A stretch of DNA of 64,000 nucleotides from positions 1,674,001 to 1,738,000 of the forward strand of contig JBLDXI010000033.1 of the NCBI GenBank assembly GCA_047495785.1, in the 5' to 3' direction. Numbering within the stretch: the first letter of the stretch is position 1; each line of letters starts with the position of its first letter. A program made the position numbers and the translations under genes. Below, piece after piece: positions 21,960 through 33,032 of this stretch. This stretch comes from Lepidodermella squamata (Eukaryota > Gastrotricha). Under the pieces are notes generated by a model. It saw only the letters and a program-made list of their open reading frames with translations. It was not told where the DNA came from and did no database searches.

Positions 21960-23090
21960 TTACTCGCCCACTTTCATGGCAGCTCGGACGCATTCACTGG
22001 CAGCAGTCAATCGGAATGCTTCGTTGATGTCCTTCAACTCCATGCGGTGAGTAATAAGCTCTTCTAGGGGCAGTAGACCAGCGAGGTAGTCGTCCATCTC
22101 CTTCGGAATGAAATCTCTTGGCTTCGCGCGTCCCAGATAAACGCCTCGAATTTTACGTCCTGGCATTAGGATACTGGTTGGTATGCTGAGCTCACCCGCA
22201 CCGGGCAAAACGCCGATAAAAATGCACTCGCCATACCCGGCGTTGCTAGCATTCAAGGCGTCAAGCATTGTATTTGCCTTCCCAACACATTCAAACGTAA
22301 AGTGGCAATATTTTCCTTTAGTAAGTTTCTGTATCTCCTCAACGGCATTGACAGTAGTTGGATCGATGAAATCAGTCGCCCCTAATTTCTTCGCAATTTC
22401 GAATTTCGAAGCTTTCGGATCGATCACGATAATTTTGCTTGCACCAGCTCGCTTGCAGCCGATGAGTACCGATAGACCAATGCAGCCTAGACCCCAAATT
22501 GCACAGTAGTCACCTGGTTTGACTTTGGCTGCCAAAACAGCCGATCCGTAACCGGTCGTGAACCCGCATCCGAGTAGGCCAGCAATGTCAAAAGGCGAAT
22601 TAGGGCTCAGTTTAGCCAACTGGACTTCGTTACAGACTGTATACTCGCTGAATGTCCCACATCCGACCATTGTGTATACTGTTTGGCCTTTGCAGGTGAA
22701 TCTCGATGTGCCATCTTCCAAGGAGCAATTCAACAAGCCAACTAAGCCTGCTGGGCAATTGTTGGACTCTGGATGACGGCAGGCATCGCAGTTGTAGCAT
22801 TGGCCCGGATAACCGAAGGGAACAACAATGTCTCCAACAGCTAAGCTTGTAACCCCCTCTCCGACGCTTTCGACTACGCCGGAGCCTTCGTGACCCAAGA
22901 TTATTGGAAACTTAATTGGAAGGAATTGCAGAGATCCGCCTCTCGCAAAGATATCAGAGTGGCAAACAGATGTTGATTTGATCTGAACGCGAACTTCACC
23001 GCGTTTCGGCGGTGCAACCTCGATTGTTTCGATTGAAAGAGGCTCGTTAGCGGCCCAGACAACGGCAGCTTTGCAGGTAATTACGGACAT
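21960..23090 (-). CDS. Class III-like zinc alcohol dehydrogenase, paralogue 2
   Basis: 376 aa, single exon. Catalytic zinc residues are in VCHSD, GHEGSG and LLGCG; structural zinc set CYNCDACRHPESNNC; NAD-binding GLGCIGLSV and IIVIDP. Very close to paralogue 3 (25699-26826): the coding ends (AASECVRAAMKVGE) and the stretch after the start are nearly identical, so the pair arose by a recent tandem duplication. A LINE fragment sits in the spacer between them. Confidence 0.9.
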   Translation of the reverse strand: MSVITCKAAVVWAANEPLSIETIEVAPPKRGEVRVQIKSTSVCHSDIFARGGSLQFLPIKFPIILGHEGSGVVESVGEGVTSLAVGDIVVPFGYPGQCYNCDACRHPESNNCPAGLVGLLNCSLEDGTSRFTCKGQTVYTMVGCGTFSEYTVCNEVQLAKLSPNSPFDIAGLLGCGFTTGYGSAVLAAKVKPGDYCAIWGLGCIGLSVLIGCKRAGASKIIVIDPKASKFEIAKKLGATDFIDPTTVNAVEEIQKLTKGKYCHFTFECVGKANTMLDALNASNAGYGECIFIGVLPGAGELSIPTSILMPGRKIRGVYLGRAKPRDFIPKEMDDYLAGLLPLEELITHRMELKDINEAFRLTAASECVRAAMKVGE

Positions 23091-23780
23091 GACTGAACTA
23101 TTGAAAAATTTACAAAAGAAATGGTATGGTGGAAGAGAACGAAAGCATAGTGAAAGAGGGGTTATTATAGCGGCAATAATGGCAAGGAGAAATCAGGAGG
23201 AGCTTCTAATGTAAGGCGCTACAAAATGTTTATACACAAAAGCAAAAAAATTGCATTAAACCACTGGTCGGCTTTCTCTAAGTGCTGCAATGGAGAAGAT
23301 TCTTGTTTGAACTCGAAACTGGCACCAAGATTAAATTGGGCGATCCAAATTACACTTGTTACTTACACGAAAGCTAAAAAACTCCACTCATAGTGATAAC
23401 GACTTTGTTTTTGCCTTTTCATTTACGTAAAAAATGCGGACGCCGCTTTTTACTTCTATCTTCTATCTCCTATAACTAACACGAATCTGACTATTTCAAT
23501 CTGTAATGACAATAAAGAAAATGTCACCATAGAAAATTTAATAGTCGCAATTTTGCCAACACAATATTCCAGAAAATCTAGGATGCACCTGGTAAAGGGG
23601 CGACAGGCTTGCGACAGGCCCTTTCTAGGCAATAACAGTAGACAAAAGTGAAAGGGACACTTTTATTTAACGTGATTTATATGAAACATCCGTCCTTGAA
23701 TCAGGTGATTAGGGTGGTGAGTGGTGAGACTAACTAACTTCGGAATTTCTCAGCCCACATTTTTTGAAGCAGCGGTTATT

Positions 23781-25385
23781 CTGATTCTGATTCTGATTCT
23801 GATTCTGATTTTATTATGCATTTTGTTTCACAACAGTTAGCAATAGGTTAGTTCTCGGCGCCTCACCTTAGAGGTCGTAAAATCCACTAGTTCATCTGAC
23901 TTAGATTTAAGATATCGCAGAAACACAGTATGAGAATTATTGACAATAGTTGAGGGCAGCCGGTTCCACGCTGCGCGCACACGCCTTGTGAAGCTGAACT
24001 GAGAGCTCGGATGTTCAAATCGTTTCATGACAACAGCATGAGCTGGTGAACGGGGATTTGAAGATATTTTGAAGAATGTAGAAAAGCTAGCATCCACACA
24101 GCCTAGGTACATTTTATGGCATAGCGCAAGGTCATGTTGAAAGCGTCTGATTTCAAGAGGACACAGTCCTAGTTTTTTACATCTTTCATAATACGAGGCA
24201 CCGTCAATCGATGAATAGTAGTCACTTCTATACAAAAGACGTTTAGTGAACCGGGCTTGAACCGCCTCCAGCTTGTCAATATCTGTTAAGTAGTACGGTG
24301 AATAGACCGAAGGGCAAAAATCTAACCGTGAAAGAGTGTATGTTTTGTACGCTTTTAAGCGGAGAGATTTCGATGCGAATGATTTGCATATCACGCCGTT
24401 AATCCTTTGGCAACGTGTAGACAACGCATTACAGTGCTCAGAGAACGTAAGGTGTTTATCAACAATAATTCCGAGATCTTTAACTGAATCGACAGCGTTT
24501 AGCTCAACATCTTTCACTTTGAACTGAAAGGGAAATGTGTTCTTTCCAAGACTGAGAACAACGCATTTTTTTGGATTAACGGATAAACCATGTGAATCAA
24601 GCCAGCTGATGATTTTATCGAGATCTGATTGAAGTTCGATGCAATCGGCAAGACAGCGAATAGCATGATACAGCTTCGTATCGTCAGCAAAGAATTTCGT
24701 GATCGATGATTTGATCAACGTGTTGACATCAGTCGTGAAGATCAGGAAAAGCAACGGTCCGAGCACCGAGCCTTGGGGCACTCCGGAAGTAACGGTCGAC
24801 CACGAGGACGTGCTGTTATTCACGGCTACTCTGAAATAGCGGTCACACAAGAAAGCTCTGATCCACGCGTGCACATTGCCACAGATATTGATGTCAGAAA
24901 GCTTAGATAATAACAAAGTAATCGGAACAACATCGAAGGCTTTCGAGAGGTCAAGATATATCACTATTACGTCAATTAGTTGATCAAGGAACTCTAACCA
25001 TTCGTTGACACACGACAACAACTGTGTTTCGCAACTTCTCCGTGACAGAAATCCAAACTGATTTTCTGAGATCAGATTGTTTCTATAAAGGTACAGTAGC
25101 ACATGATCCTTTACAATCGTTTCCTGAATTTTGCAGATCACACATGTCAGACTCACAGGGCGATAATTCCCAACACACGAGGCATCGCCGTTGCGTTTAA
25201 AGATCGGCGCGACATTCGCATGCTTCCAGACCACTGGGATCTCCCCTTGAGAAAACGAAATGTTGAAAATCATTGCCAAAGGTACAGCCAAGGAGAGAGA
25301 TAGCTTCTTTATAAGTACAGCCGGTAGATTATCGGCACCACCGATGGGTTTATCTTTAATACCACAGATCACATTATAGTTATCT
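23781..25385 (-). mobile_element. 5'-truncated non-LTR retrotransposon (Jockey/CR1-like) with (AATCAG)5 tail
   Basis: On the minus strand an open frame (23837-25372) encodes a reverse transcriptase: GNYRPVSLTCVICKIQE, ENQFGFLSRRSCETQL, IVIYLDLSKAFDVV, SGVPQGSVLGPLLFLIF, and the catalytic box FADDTK (FADD instead of the more common YADD), then a C-terminal region without RNase H. The endonuclease is absent, so the element is 5'-truncated near 25385. Downstream of the stop come AATAAA and five AATCAG units (23781-23810), a 3' tail typical of CR1-type elements. The frame is uninterrupted, suggesting a young insertion. No convincing target-site duplication was found; a 5-bp ATAAC match is too short to count. 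Confidence 0.88.
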
Positions 25386-25698
25386 AACTGTTAAGCTGAA
25401 GGGTCAAGGGCGTCGCATTCGCCAGCATGAAACTATATGGCGAGTAAAAGAGTCCGATTCTCGTTCGAAGATTCGCTTGTCTCGAAAATCGTGTTTCTCA
25501 GAGGGAGAAGGGCTTTTATATATTATCTTGATATCTGTAATACATTTGGACTTTTCGTAGGCTTTTTACATGGTATCATTTTAACTTTATTCAATCTACT
25601 TTGAAACGACGAAATGCTTAAACTGAATCACCATCATATTTCTATCATAATCTGTTATCTGTTCTATCTGGGTTGATCATTTAATAGAATGAGTCTCA

Positions 25699-26826
25699 TC
25701 ATTCGCCAACTTTCATGGCAGCTCGGACGCATTCACTGGCAGCAGTTAATCGGAATGCTTCGTTGATGTCCTTCAACTCCATGCGGTGAGTAATGAGCTC
25801 GTCCATGGGCAGTAAACCAGCGAGGTAGTCATCCATCTCTTTTGGAAGGAAATCTCGGGGCTTCGCGCGACCCAGATAAACGCCTCGAATTTTGCGGCCA
25901 GGCATTAGGATACTGGTTGGGACGCTGAGTTCACCCATACCCGGCAAAACGCCTACAAAGATACATTCGCCATACCCGGCGTTGCTAGCATTTAAGGCAT
26001 CAAGCATTGTGCTGGCTTTACCAACACATTCGAACGCAAAGTTGCAATCCTTTCCTTTTGTAAGCTTCTTTATCTCCTCAACAGCATTGACAGCAGTTGG
26101 GTCGATGAAATCGGTCGCTCCCAATTTCCTCGCTATGTCGAATTTCGAAACTTTCGGATCCATGACGATGATTTTGCTCGCACCAGCTCGCTTGCAACCA
26201 ATGAGTACTGATAGACCAATGCAGCCGAGACCCCAAATCGCGCAGTAGTCACCCGGTTTGACTTTGGCTGCCAAGACCGCTGCTCCATAACCAGTCGTGA
26301 AGCCGCATCCAAAGACACCGGCAATGTCAAAAGGTGAATTAGGGCTCAGCTTAGCCAACTGGACTTCATTACAGACCGTATACTCGCTGAAGGTCCCGCA
26401 ACCAAATAAAGTGTTGACTGTTTGGCCTTTGCAGGTGAATCGAGAGGTGCCATCATCCAGGGAGCAATTAATCACGCTTTTCAGGCCAGATGAGCAATTG
26501 TTAGATTCTGGATGACGGCAATCATCACAGTTGTAGCATTGACTCGTAAAGCAGGGAACCACGATGTCTCCAATGGCTAGACTCGTAACCCCCTCTCCGA
26601 CGCTTTCGACTACGCCGGAGCCTTCGTGACCCAAAATTATTGGGAACTTGATAAGAAGGAATTGAACAGCTCCGCCTCTTGCAAAGAGATCAGTGTGACA
26701 AACAGATGTTGATTTGATTTGAACCCGAACTTCACCGCGTTTCGGCGGTGCAACCTCGATTGTTTCGATTGAAAGAGGCTCGTTAGCAGCCCAGGCAACT
26801 GCAGCTTTGCAAGTAATTACGGACAT
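25699..26826 (-). CDS. Class III-like zinc alcohol dehydrogenase, paralogue 3
   Basis: 375 aa, single exon. SVCHTD, GHEGSG and the GCG motif provide the catalytic zinc site; CYNCDDCRHPESNNC the structural one. NAD loop GLGCIGLSV; the second strand reads IIVMDP. Nearly identical to paralogue 2 in its ends and closely similar throughout, and head-to-tail with it. The three intact copies share orientation, and the deleted copy at 11.7 kb is inverted relative to them. Confidence 0.9.
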   Translation of the reverse strand: MSVITCKAAVAWAANEPLSIETIEVAPPKRGEVRVQIKSTSVCHTDLFARGGAVQFLLIKFPIILGHEGSGVVESVGEGVTSLAIGDIVVPCFTSQCYNCDDCRHPESNNCSSGLKSVINCSLDDGTSRFTCKGQTVNTLFGCGTFSEYTVCNEVQLAKLSPNSPFDIAGVFGCGFTTGYGAAVLAAKVKPGDYCAIWGLGCIGLSVLIGCKRAGASKIIVMDPKVSKFDIARKLGATDFIDPTAVNAVEEIKKLTKGKDCNFAFECVGKASTMLDALNASNAGYGECIFVGVLPGMGELSVPTSILMPGRKIRGVYLGRAKPRDFLPKEMDDYLAGLLPMDELITHRMELKDINEAFRLTAASECVRAAMKVGE

Positions 26827-27165
26827 GTCTGTAGTTTTTCAGTTCAGCTGTTAATATTTCCCAACATTTTCCCAACGCATTAAGCTTTGTGTTAGCACAA
26901 TGTGGTCACACCTCACAGACTTCGCAAGAGATAAGACCCTACCGCACAAAAACGGCGATAACCAACCATGTGACTTGGGAAACCGCTACCTCCTTAAACA
27001 CGGATAGCTGGTTGGAAGGATTAACCACATCGTTAAATAAATTTAATTAGAAATGGTAACTACGCCTTACAAATTACACATTACACACAGCAAATCAAGC
27101 CCAAAACCGAAACACTATATTATTTAGATGTTATTTGTAGCTGGAGTCATCAATGCCACGGCCCA

Positions 27166-28479
27166 TTATCCGCAATTTCCAGTAGACTTCGGCTTGTAGC
27201 CCCAATTGCAGCAGTAAATAGTGCCTGGAATAGGTGGCATATTCACGGAGTCGACAGATACCCCACCGCAATCGTGAGCGTTCAAAGGAGGCGACCCGGC
27301 AGGAACCCAGCCTGAGGTAGTGGTGCTTTGCGTAGAGCCTGCTTGCGTCGTGCTTCCCTGCTGAGTTGAGCTCTTTGTCGTAGTGCTTCCGCCTGCAGGT
27401 GTCGAGGTAGATGTCGGAGAGACACACTTACCATCACTAGGTACGAAACCCCAATTGCAGCAATAGATTGTGCCAGGGATGAGTGGCATGTTGACTTCAT
27501 CAGACGATTGGCCGTTACATGTGTAGGCATTAGCAGGAGGGCCAGCTGCTGAGTTACCGCCACCGTTCGGCGATGGAGGAGCTAGGCCTGTGTCGCATGG
27601 GACGGGCCTAACAGCCGTGATATTGCAGCTACCTGACGAGCCAGATGTTCCACATAACTGATTGAAAGCTAAGATGTCTACGTCGAAATGAGGGTGGTTG
27701 TTACTTGCACACCAGTCGCACTTGTCGACAGTTATCGAGCAGCCGTATCCGGCGCATGTGTTGTACCCGAGTTGTGGCAAAGTTCCAGCGCATGGATTGT
27801 TTGGGAACAAATTCACCGAGTCGTAGCACTGCTGTTCACCGCATTCGTGGTACATAGTTTGATTTTTAGTGTCAGTCGAACCATCGCATCGGCAATATCC
27901 AGCGCATCGATCCGTAACTGCGACCGTTACTTTGCCGCCAGCGCCTGTCAGCTCGTAGCATAGACCAGAGGCATGCGTAAGACCGAGACCCCAAAGAGGG
28001 ACGTAACTGCCACTGCTGATGTGGGCAATTTGCGAGTTCCCCATAAGCATTGGCGACGTAGCGGCGATTCCAACGCAATTCGCTCCATTTCCTGAGCTTT
28101 TGCATAAAGGGATGTTCAAAGAAGCTGACGCATTTTTGGCCATGTCATAAACGCTGCCACCCAAGGCTCCGTTGCAGCCTCCAGTGGACAATTCACAGTA
28201 GTAAGTTGCTTTCGCCATTGGTGACGTCGCCAGTCCCTTGTAAGTACCGGTATAGTTGCAACGTCCATCGACGCATTGGCCAAGACCAGGTGGGCAAGTT
28301 TCAGGATTGCAGAATACAGGTGGCAGGCAAACTTGAATCGAGCTCGTTATGTTGACGAGGCTCCCGAGCTGTTGATAACCGCATGCTTGAGCGCCGACGA
28401 TTTGCGAGACAATTCCGCCTGGCAGGTCTGTAGCCAAGGTGACCGTAACTAGAACAGAACAAAATATGACGAGAAACAT
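27166..28479 (-). CDS. Secreted expansin/GH45-like double-psi beta-barrel protein with two C-terminal Cys-rich modules
   Basis: 437 aa, no introns. Signal peptide MFLVIFCSVLVTVTLA; this Met (28479) is chosen over one 53 codons upstream because of it and a TATA box 56 bp away. Residues 30-80 are Cys-rich. Residues 90-280 match the barrel shared by GH45 endoglucanases and expansins: ATYYC, CYELTGAGGKVTVAVTDRC and HFDVDILAFNQLC. The GH45 catalytic acid position (Asp266 in HFDV) is present. The TRYWDCC-type motif with the base Asp is replaced by ATYYCEL, which is closer to expansins and loosenins. Two related modules (about 320-352 and 404-437; shared VNMP.IPGTIYCCNWG) flank a Ser/Thr-rich linker, as in modular carbohydrate-binding proteins. 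Intron lack in an intron-rich area could reflect transfer. Confidence 0.78.
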   Translation of the reverse strand: MFLVIFCSVLVTVTLATDLPGGIVSQIVGAQACGYQQLGSLVNITSSIQVCLPPVFCNPETCPPGLGQCVDGRCNYTGTYKGLATSPMAKATYYCELSTGGCNGALGGSVYDMAKNASASLNIPLCKSSGNGANCVGIAATSPMLMGNSQIAHISSGSYVPLWGLGLTHASGLCYELTGAGGKVTVAVTDRCAGYCRCDGSTDTKNQTMYHECGEQQCYDSVNLFPNNPCAGTLPQLGYNTCAGYGCSITVDKCDWCASNNHPHFDVDILAFNQLCGTSGSSGSCNITAVRPVPCDTGLAPPSPNGGGNSAAGPPANAYTCNGQSSDEVNMPLIPGTIYCCNWGFVPSDGKCVSPTSTSTPAGGSTTTKSSTQQGSTTQAGSTQSTTTSGWVPAGSPPLNAHDCGGVSVDSVNMPPIPGTIYCCNWGYKPKSTGNCG

Positions 28480-28534
28480 GTTGATTTGGTAATTATCAGG
28501 AAGAGAAACATATTTAATGGCTGGAATCGTTCGG

Positions 28535-28542
28535 TATATATA
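28535..28542 (-). promoter_or_regulatory. TATA box of the expansin-like gene
   Basis: TATATATA-type core inside GGTATATATACC, 56 bp before the chosen ATG on the minus strand. Confidence 0.55.
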
Positions 28543-28803
28543 CCCTGGAAAACAGCTGGCTAAACTTGCACCGACGTCAATTTTTTCATCGGCGTCATCC
28601 ATGAGTTTCGGAAAAACTACTGTTCTATTTACTTGCACCGAGACAACGACGTTTACCTCGTTGCGATATGCGTAAAACGGAAATCTTATGACGCAGTTTT
28701 CAGAACGTTTTATTGATGCAAAATATTTGCTTATTCAATCATGTGATAATATATCATGTCCAAGTTTGATCAGTCGCCAATTTTCGTCGTTACCAGCCGA
28801 TGT

Positions 28804-31800
28804 TTAGTGGCCGCAGAACTGTGATCCCGAAATTTCCATATACTGAAATTGGCATTTTTTACAACAAATAGCGGAGATGTGCGAAGAAACTTACGTAAAG
28901 CAAAGAACCATCAGAATCTCGTTGGCCTTGGTAACCAAATGGCTCGAATTTGATCTGCTTCGATGAATCGCAATTAAGGAAAGCGACTGTTCGTCTCGGA
29001 GTACCATCGGCGGCCGACGAGTCAGAGACTAGAGCTAAGGCTGCCTTAGGATGCCGATCATTGCTTCGTAATTCGAACCGGGTTGAATTGGCAGAGCCAA
29101 TATCCATGTTATAAGTTAGCTGCAGGGAATACTCGCATACCTAAATACACGAAGAAAGCTCGAAGCTGAATCAAATGATGTTAAGGTGGTTCGTACCGAA
29201 GCCACTCCGTTGCATAACGGATAGCGATTATCGTAGATAGGTTCAAAGAATGAGTAATCGTAGGAGAAGCGCTCTCCAGTTCCCGATATTCTTGATTTAA
29301 TATAGTGGGAATTAAAGTGAGAATCTTGAGCGCTAGAGCTTAAGTTACCTGGTGCCAACCAGAGAAGTAAGTTCGACTGTTCCTAAGCCATTAGTTGTAA
29401 CACATACGGGACTTCCTCTCTCGTAGTTTTTACAAGCTGCATTGCCTATACATTTTCTTACAGAAGACAGATGTCATTGAAAAAGTCAGCTCACTTGGAT
29501 TTCGAATAGGGCAAAAAGTAGAGCCAGTGAATTCGGCGAACTGCAAAATTTAAAAAATTCAATAACAATTTACAATAAAATATGCTGCTTTTACATAAAC
29601 TTGGTATCCATCGGCGTCTTTAAGGTAGCTGCCGCCAGTGGTGGTGAAGTTGGCAACAGCCGGTGCATCTGGCTCACATTTCAAAAAGGCCACCGTGCGA
29701 CTCTTGGTCGCGCTGTTGTCGTTGACAAGCGCTAAAGTAGGGCCGTTATTGTTCGCATCGTATCTAAGCTCGAATCGTGTGTTCTCCGGTCTCCCAATGT
29801 TCGACTCCGTATTCCAAACCGTGCTGTATCTGCAAACCTAGAGAATTCATAGAGTGATGAAAAGGGTTCGAACGAAGTTCCACAGAAAGATCTTATATCT
29901 TATCAAGATGGCCGTTCATATTACAAGAAATTGAAATTAAACTGAGGGGGAGCATTATGGGAAGCAATTTATAGGGTGGTAAAAAGGGGCTCCTTTCAAA
30001 TAGAAAAACTTCCTTTCAAATAGCGACAACTTACCGCTGCCGATTCGAAGCAGAATGAGAAGCTTGGATCCTTATTTACGCCACAAAAGGTGTAGGCATA
30101 ATTGTTATCAAAGTCATCTGATGCGACGTATCTGCAACACGACAGATTATCATAAAAATGAAACGATTTCTAAACATTTCTCACGGGTGGTAATAGGTTG
30201 TTTCGACTAGCGGCGATAGATCAACTGTCCCTGTTCCGTCCGCCAATTCGCAAATGCACCATCCGCGTAAATCAGGGTTGCATGCGGGTTTACCTTTTAA
30301 GTCATCAAACCTTAATGTACAGGCGGGATGGAATGAAGCTAGCTTTTACCGGGTAGAAGTCGAGGGCAGAAGTCAGATCCGAACATTTGGAAATACTACA
30401 AGGAAAATTGCAACCAGGCGCTGAATTAAACAATTGAACTCACGTAAATATCGTAGCCATCGAAGTCTTTTTCCTCAATGAACGATGCAGGAAAGAATAT
30501 AGGATCAGGGAGGTCGAGACATAATGTGAAGACAATCGAGCGGCGCTTGGTGACAGGGCTTTCCGTTACGATGGCCAAAGCAGGATTAGGGCTGGTGGAG
30601 GAATAAGGGCTGTGCCGTAGCTCGAACCTTGTTCGGAGAGGATCGCCAATCAGCACGCCACCAGGAGCAGCATCGAAATATTGGCAAGCTGATGACTGTT
30701 TATAGCAGTTATAGTGGGATGCGTTGTTAAGATAGTTGCAGAAGGCGTAGTCGTAATGGTAGCCGTCTTCGTAGCCATGAAGAGGCTCAATAGCGGTTTT
30801 CTGAACTAGCCTCGATAGGTCGATATTGCCCCCGCCATTTGCAAGCATGCAGGAGCAAGAGCCCTCTTTCGAGCTTTCCTCGCAAGCCGGTTTCGGATCT
30901 GAGAAATGCTTAGAGAATTAATCTAATATCATTAAAATCGAGTTGTTTACAAGGGTATTGAGGGCAAAAAGCGGATCCAGTCAAATTTGCATGCTAAAAA
31001 TAAGAATACTAAACTTTGAATCCAATTGGAAAATACAAACTTACATATAATTCTTTGCCATCAGTATCCCGAAGGCCATCGTAGTCGAAAGGTGAGAAAA
31101 CTGGCTCAGTGATACTCGAGTCGCAGGAGAGGAAAATAACCATTCTTGCTTCATATCCAAACATGGCATCAGCGACAATAGCCAAATTTTGGCTAGAGTA
31201 GAACGACGACCCGGGGTACGTTCTATATTCAAAACGCATGGTCGCCGGGTCTCCAAATGGTAGACCTCCCTGAGTTGGAGGAACAGTCTTTTGATAACGG
31301 CAGATCGCTGCATTTCCATTGCAACGAAATAGGAAGGGATCATTATTCAAGGTGCCAAAGAGCGCCAAGTCGTAAGAGTAATGGCCGGAAGGATCAGTAG
31401 CCTGATACGGTCGAGTTCGAGTAGAATTAGCGATTGATGTCAAATTCATCCACAGGTAGCTTGAGGACGGATCAGAAAGCTGGCACTCACTGTTGCCAGG
31501 TTTGTAGTCTTCATTTTGGCAGGCGGACCTTGGTGACGCTGGTCAAACTCAAAATTATAGTATTTCATGAAATTCCTTTCTATTGCTTACGTGGTTGAAT
31601 GGCACATGCATCTGCGCCTTTGATGACTAAGTACTATAAACATTACAATCTCTGTCTGTATTTGTTATTTCATCACTTAGACTGATTACTTACCTTTAGC
31701 TCATATCCATCCAAATCATAGAAATTGTTTCCTGGTTGGTAAGATTTCAATTCCAGAGTACGCTCGATACCGCAAACTAAAAACGAGATTGACCGCAAGC

Positions 31801-32986
31801 GGATATCCGTGGACTCCATGACCATCGCAGGTTGAGGTGAATTGCTCGGAAATAACCCTATAGGCGGGACGCGGGCTTCGAAACGCGTAGTTGAAGGATA
31901 TGCCTCGGCCTGATTGTATCGCATCGGAACGTACTGACAAATGGATGCTTTGTTGTAGCAGTTACGCTGGGTGATATTGCTTCTCAAAGCTGAACAGAAT
32001 GCCAAGTCGTATGATACGCCTTGAGCATCTTTGGTGCGAAGAGGTGAGTATGGGGTGGTCATTTGAAGAGCTCGATAGTCCAAGTAAGATCCGTTTTTCA
32101 TGCGACAGAAGCAATCACCAATATCGTAATCCACAGTACAAATAACGGGATCTTGGGGTACGAGTTAAAAAATCATTGATTTTAAAAATTGCACCACCAA
32201 ATACTTACCGACTTTTTGAGGGCAAAAAGCCGCGCCGTAGAAGTCCATAAACTATAAAACATGCACACCTTCAGCATGAAACGTTTTTGGAAAATAACTT
32301 ACAAATAGGTAAGCTCCATCGGTGTCTTTTTGCATGTTGTACTTGTAGGCTTGATAAGTGACCGAATCATTAGTTGGATCACAGTTGAGAAAAGCAACGC
32401 TTCTGGATATTCCGAGATTGACTATAGAATATACGCCACAAGTTGATTTCCTTGAAGTATGGTAACGCAATTCTTACAATCGGCATTTTCCGCCACAAGA
32501 GCTAGAGCAGGCTGTGGGTGGTTGTCGCCGGTCCTCATCTCGAATCGCACGCTTGAGGGCTGACCGAGATTTCTGCTGAAATTAGGCAAGTCGAACCTGC
32601 ATGCCTGTTTTTTCGCACAAAAATAAGTATGCGCTGTTGTAATTGAAGTTATTAATGCTGCTCCTCACCACTGCCTGTCGCTCGCAATCTTCCGCTCCCG
32701 TGTTATTCATAGCTTCGCAAAAAGTATAGAAGAAGCGCTCGGTGCTTAAAACGTCCGACGCGTAACTGTGATTTCAAAAATGACATTAGTCACTGGTGGT
32801 GGAAACAGGTGGTTCTTCTTACGGGTTTGTTCTGCTATGGACCCGCAAGCCAGTCAAATCTATAACCCCACTGCCATCAGCAAGGTTGCAGGTACAAGTC
32901 GTCGATGGGTACGTACAAGGGCTATTCGCGGCTATTACGACCCCGAAGCCAAGCAATGACACGAGAAGGAATGATTTCCCCAGCAT
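28804..32986 (-). CDS. Soluble protein with six tandem MRH (M6P-receptor-type) domains
   Basis: Nineteen exons, spliced by hand: 32823-32986, 32669-32765, 32478-32604, 32303-32421, 32209-32251, 31694-32151, 31591-31633, 31045-31538, 30951-30993, 30444-30898, 30350-30395, 30185-30293, 30035-30131, 29595-29837, 29495-29540, 29349-29445, 29197-29290, 28895-29140, 28804-28842. All phases agree: 3060 nt, 1019 aa. A signal peptide (SFLLVSLLGFGVVIA) precedes six repeats, each of C..C.C, FC, paired Cys, FE.R, LALV and FL.CD, ending in a D.DGY strand and F/YM(E/D).. G..FC. The protein ends FCGH with no transmembrane helix, so it should be secreted or luminal. CI-M6PR and insect LERP are the known multi-MRH relatives, but those are membrane-anchored. 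Domains 2-4 are each encoded mostly by one large exon. Confidence 0.8.
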
Positions 32987-33024
32987 TTTGATTTTGTACT
33001 GTTCCGTGGGTAATTTTCCGACGT

Positions 33025-33032
33025 AATATATA
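33025..33032 (-). promoter_or_regulatory. TATA box of the six-MRH gene
   Basis: TATATATT on the minus strand, about 40 bp before the ATG at 32986. Confidence 0.5.
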
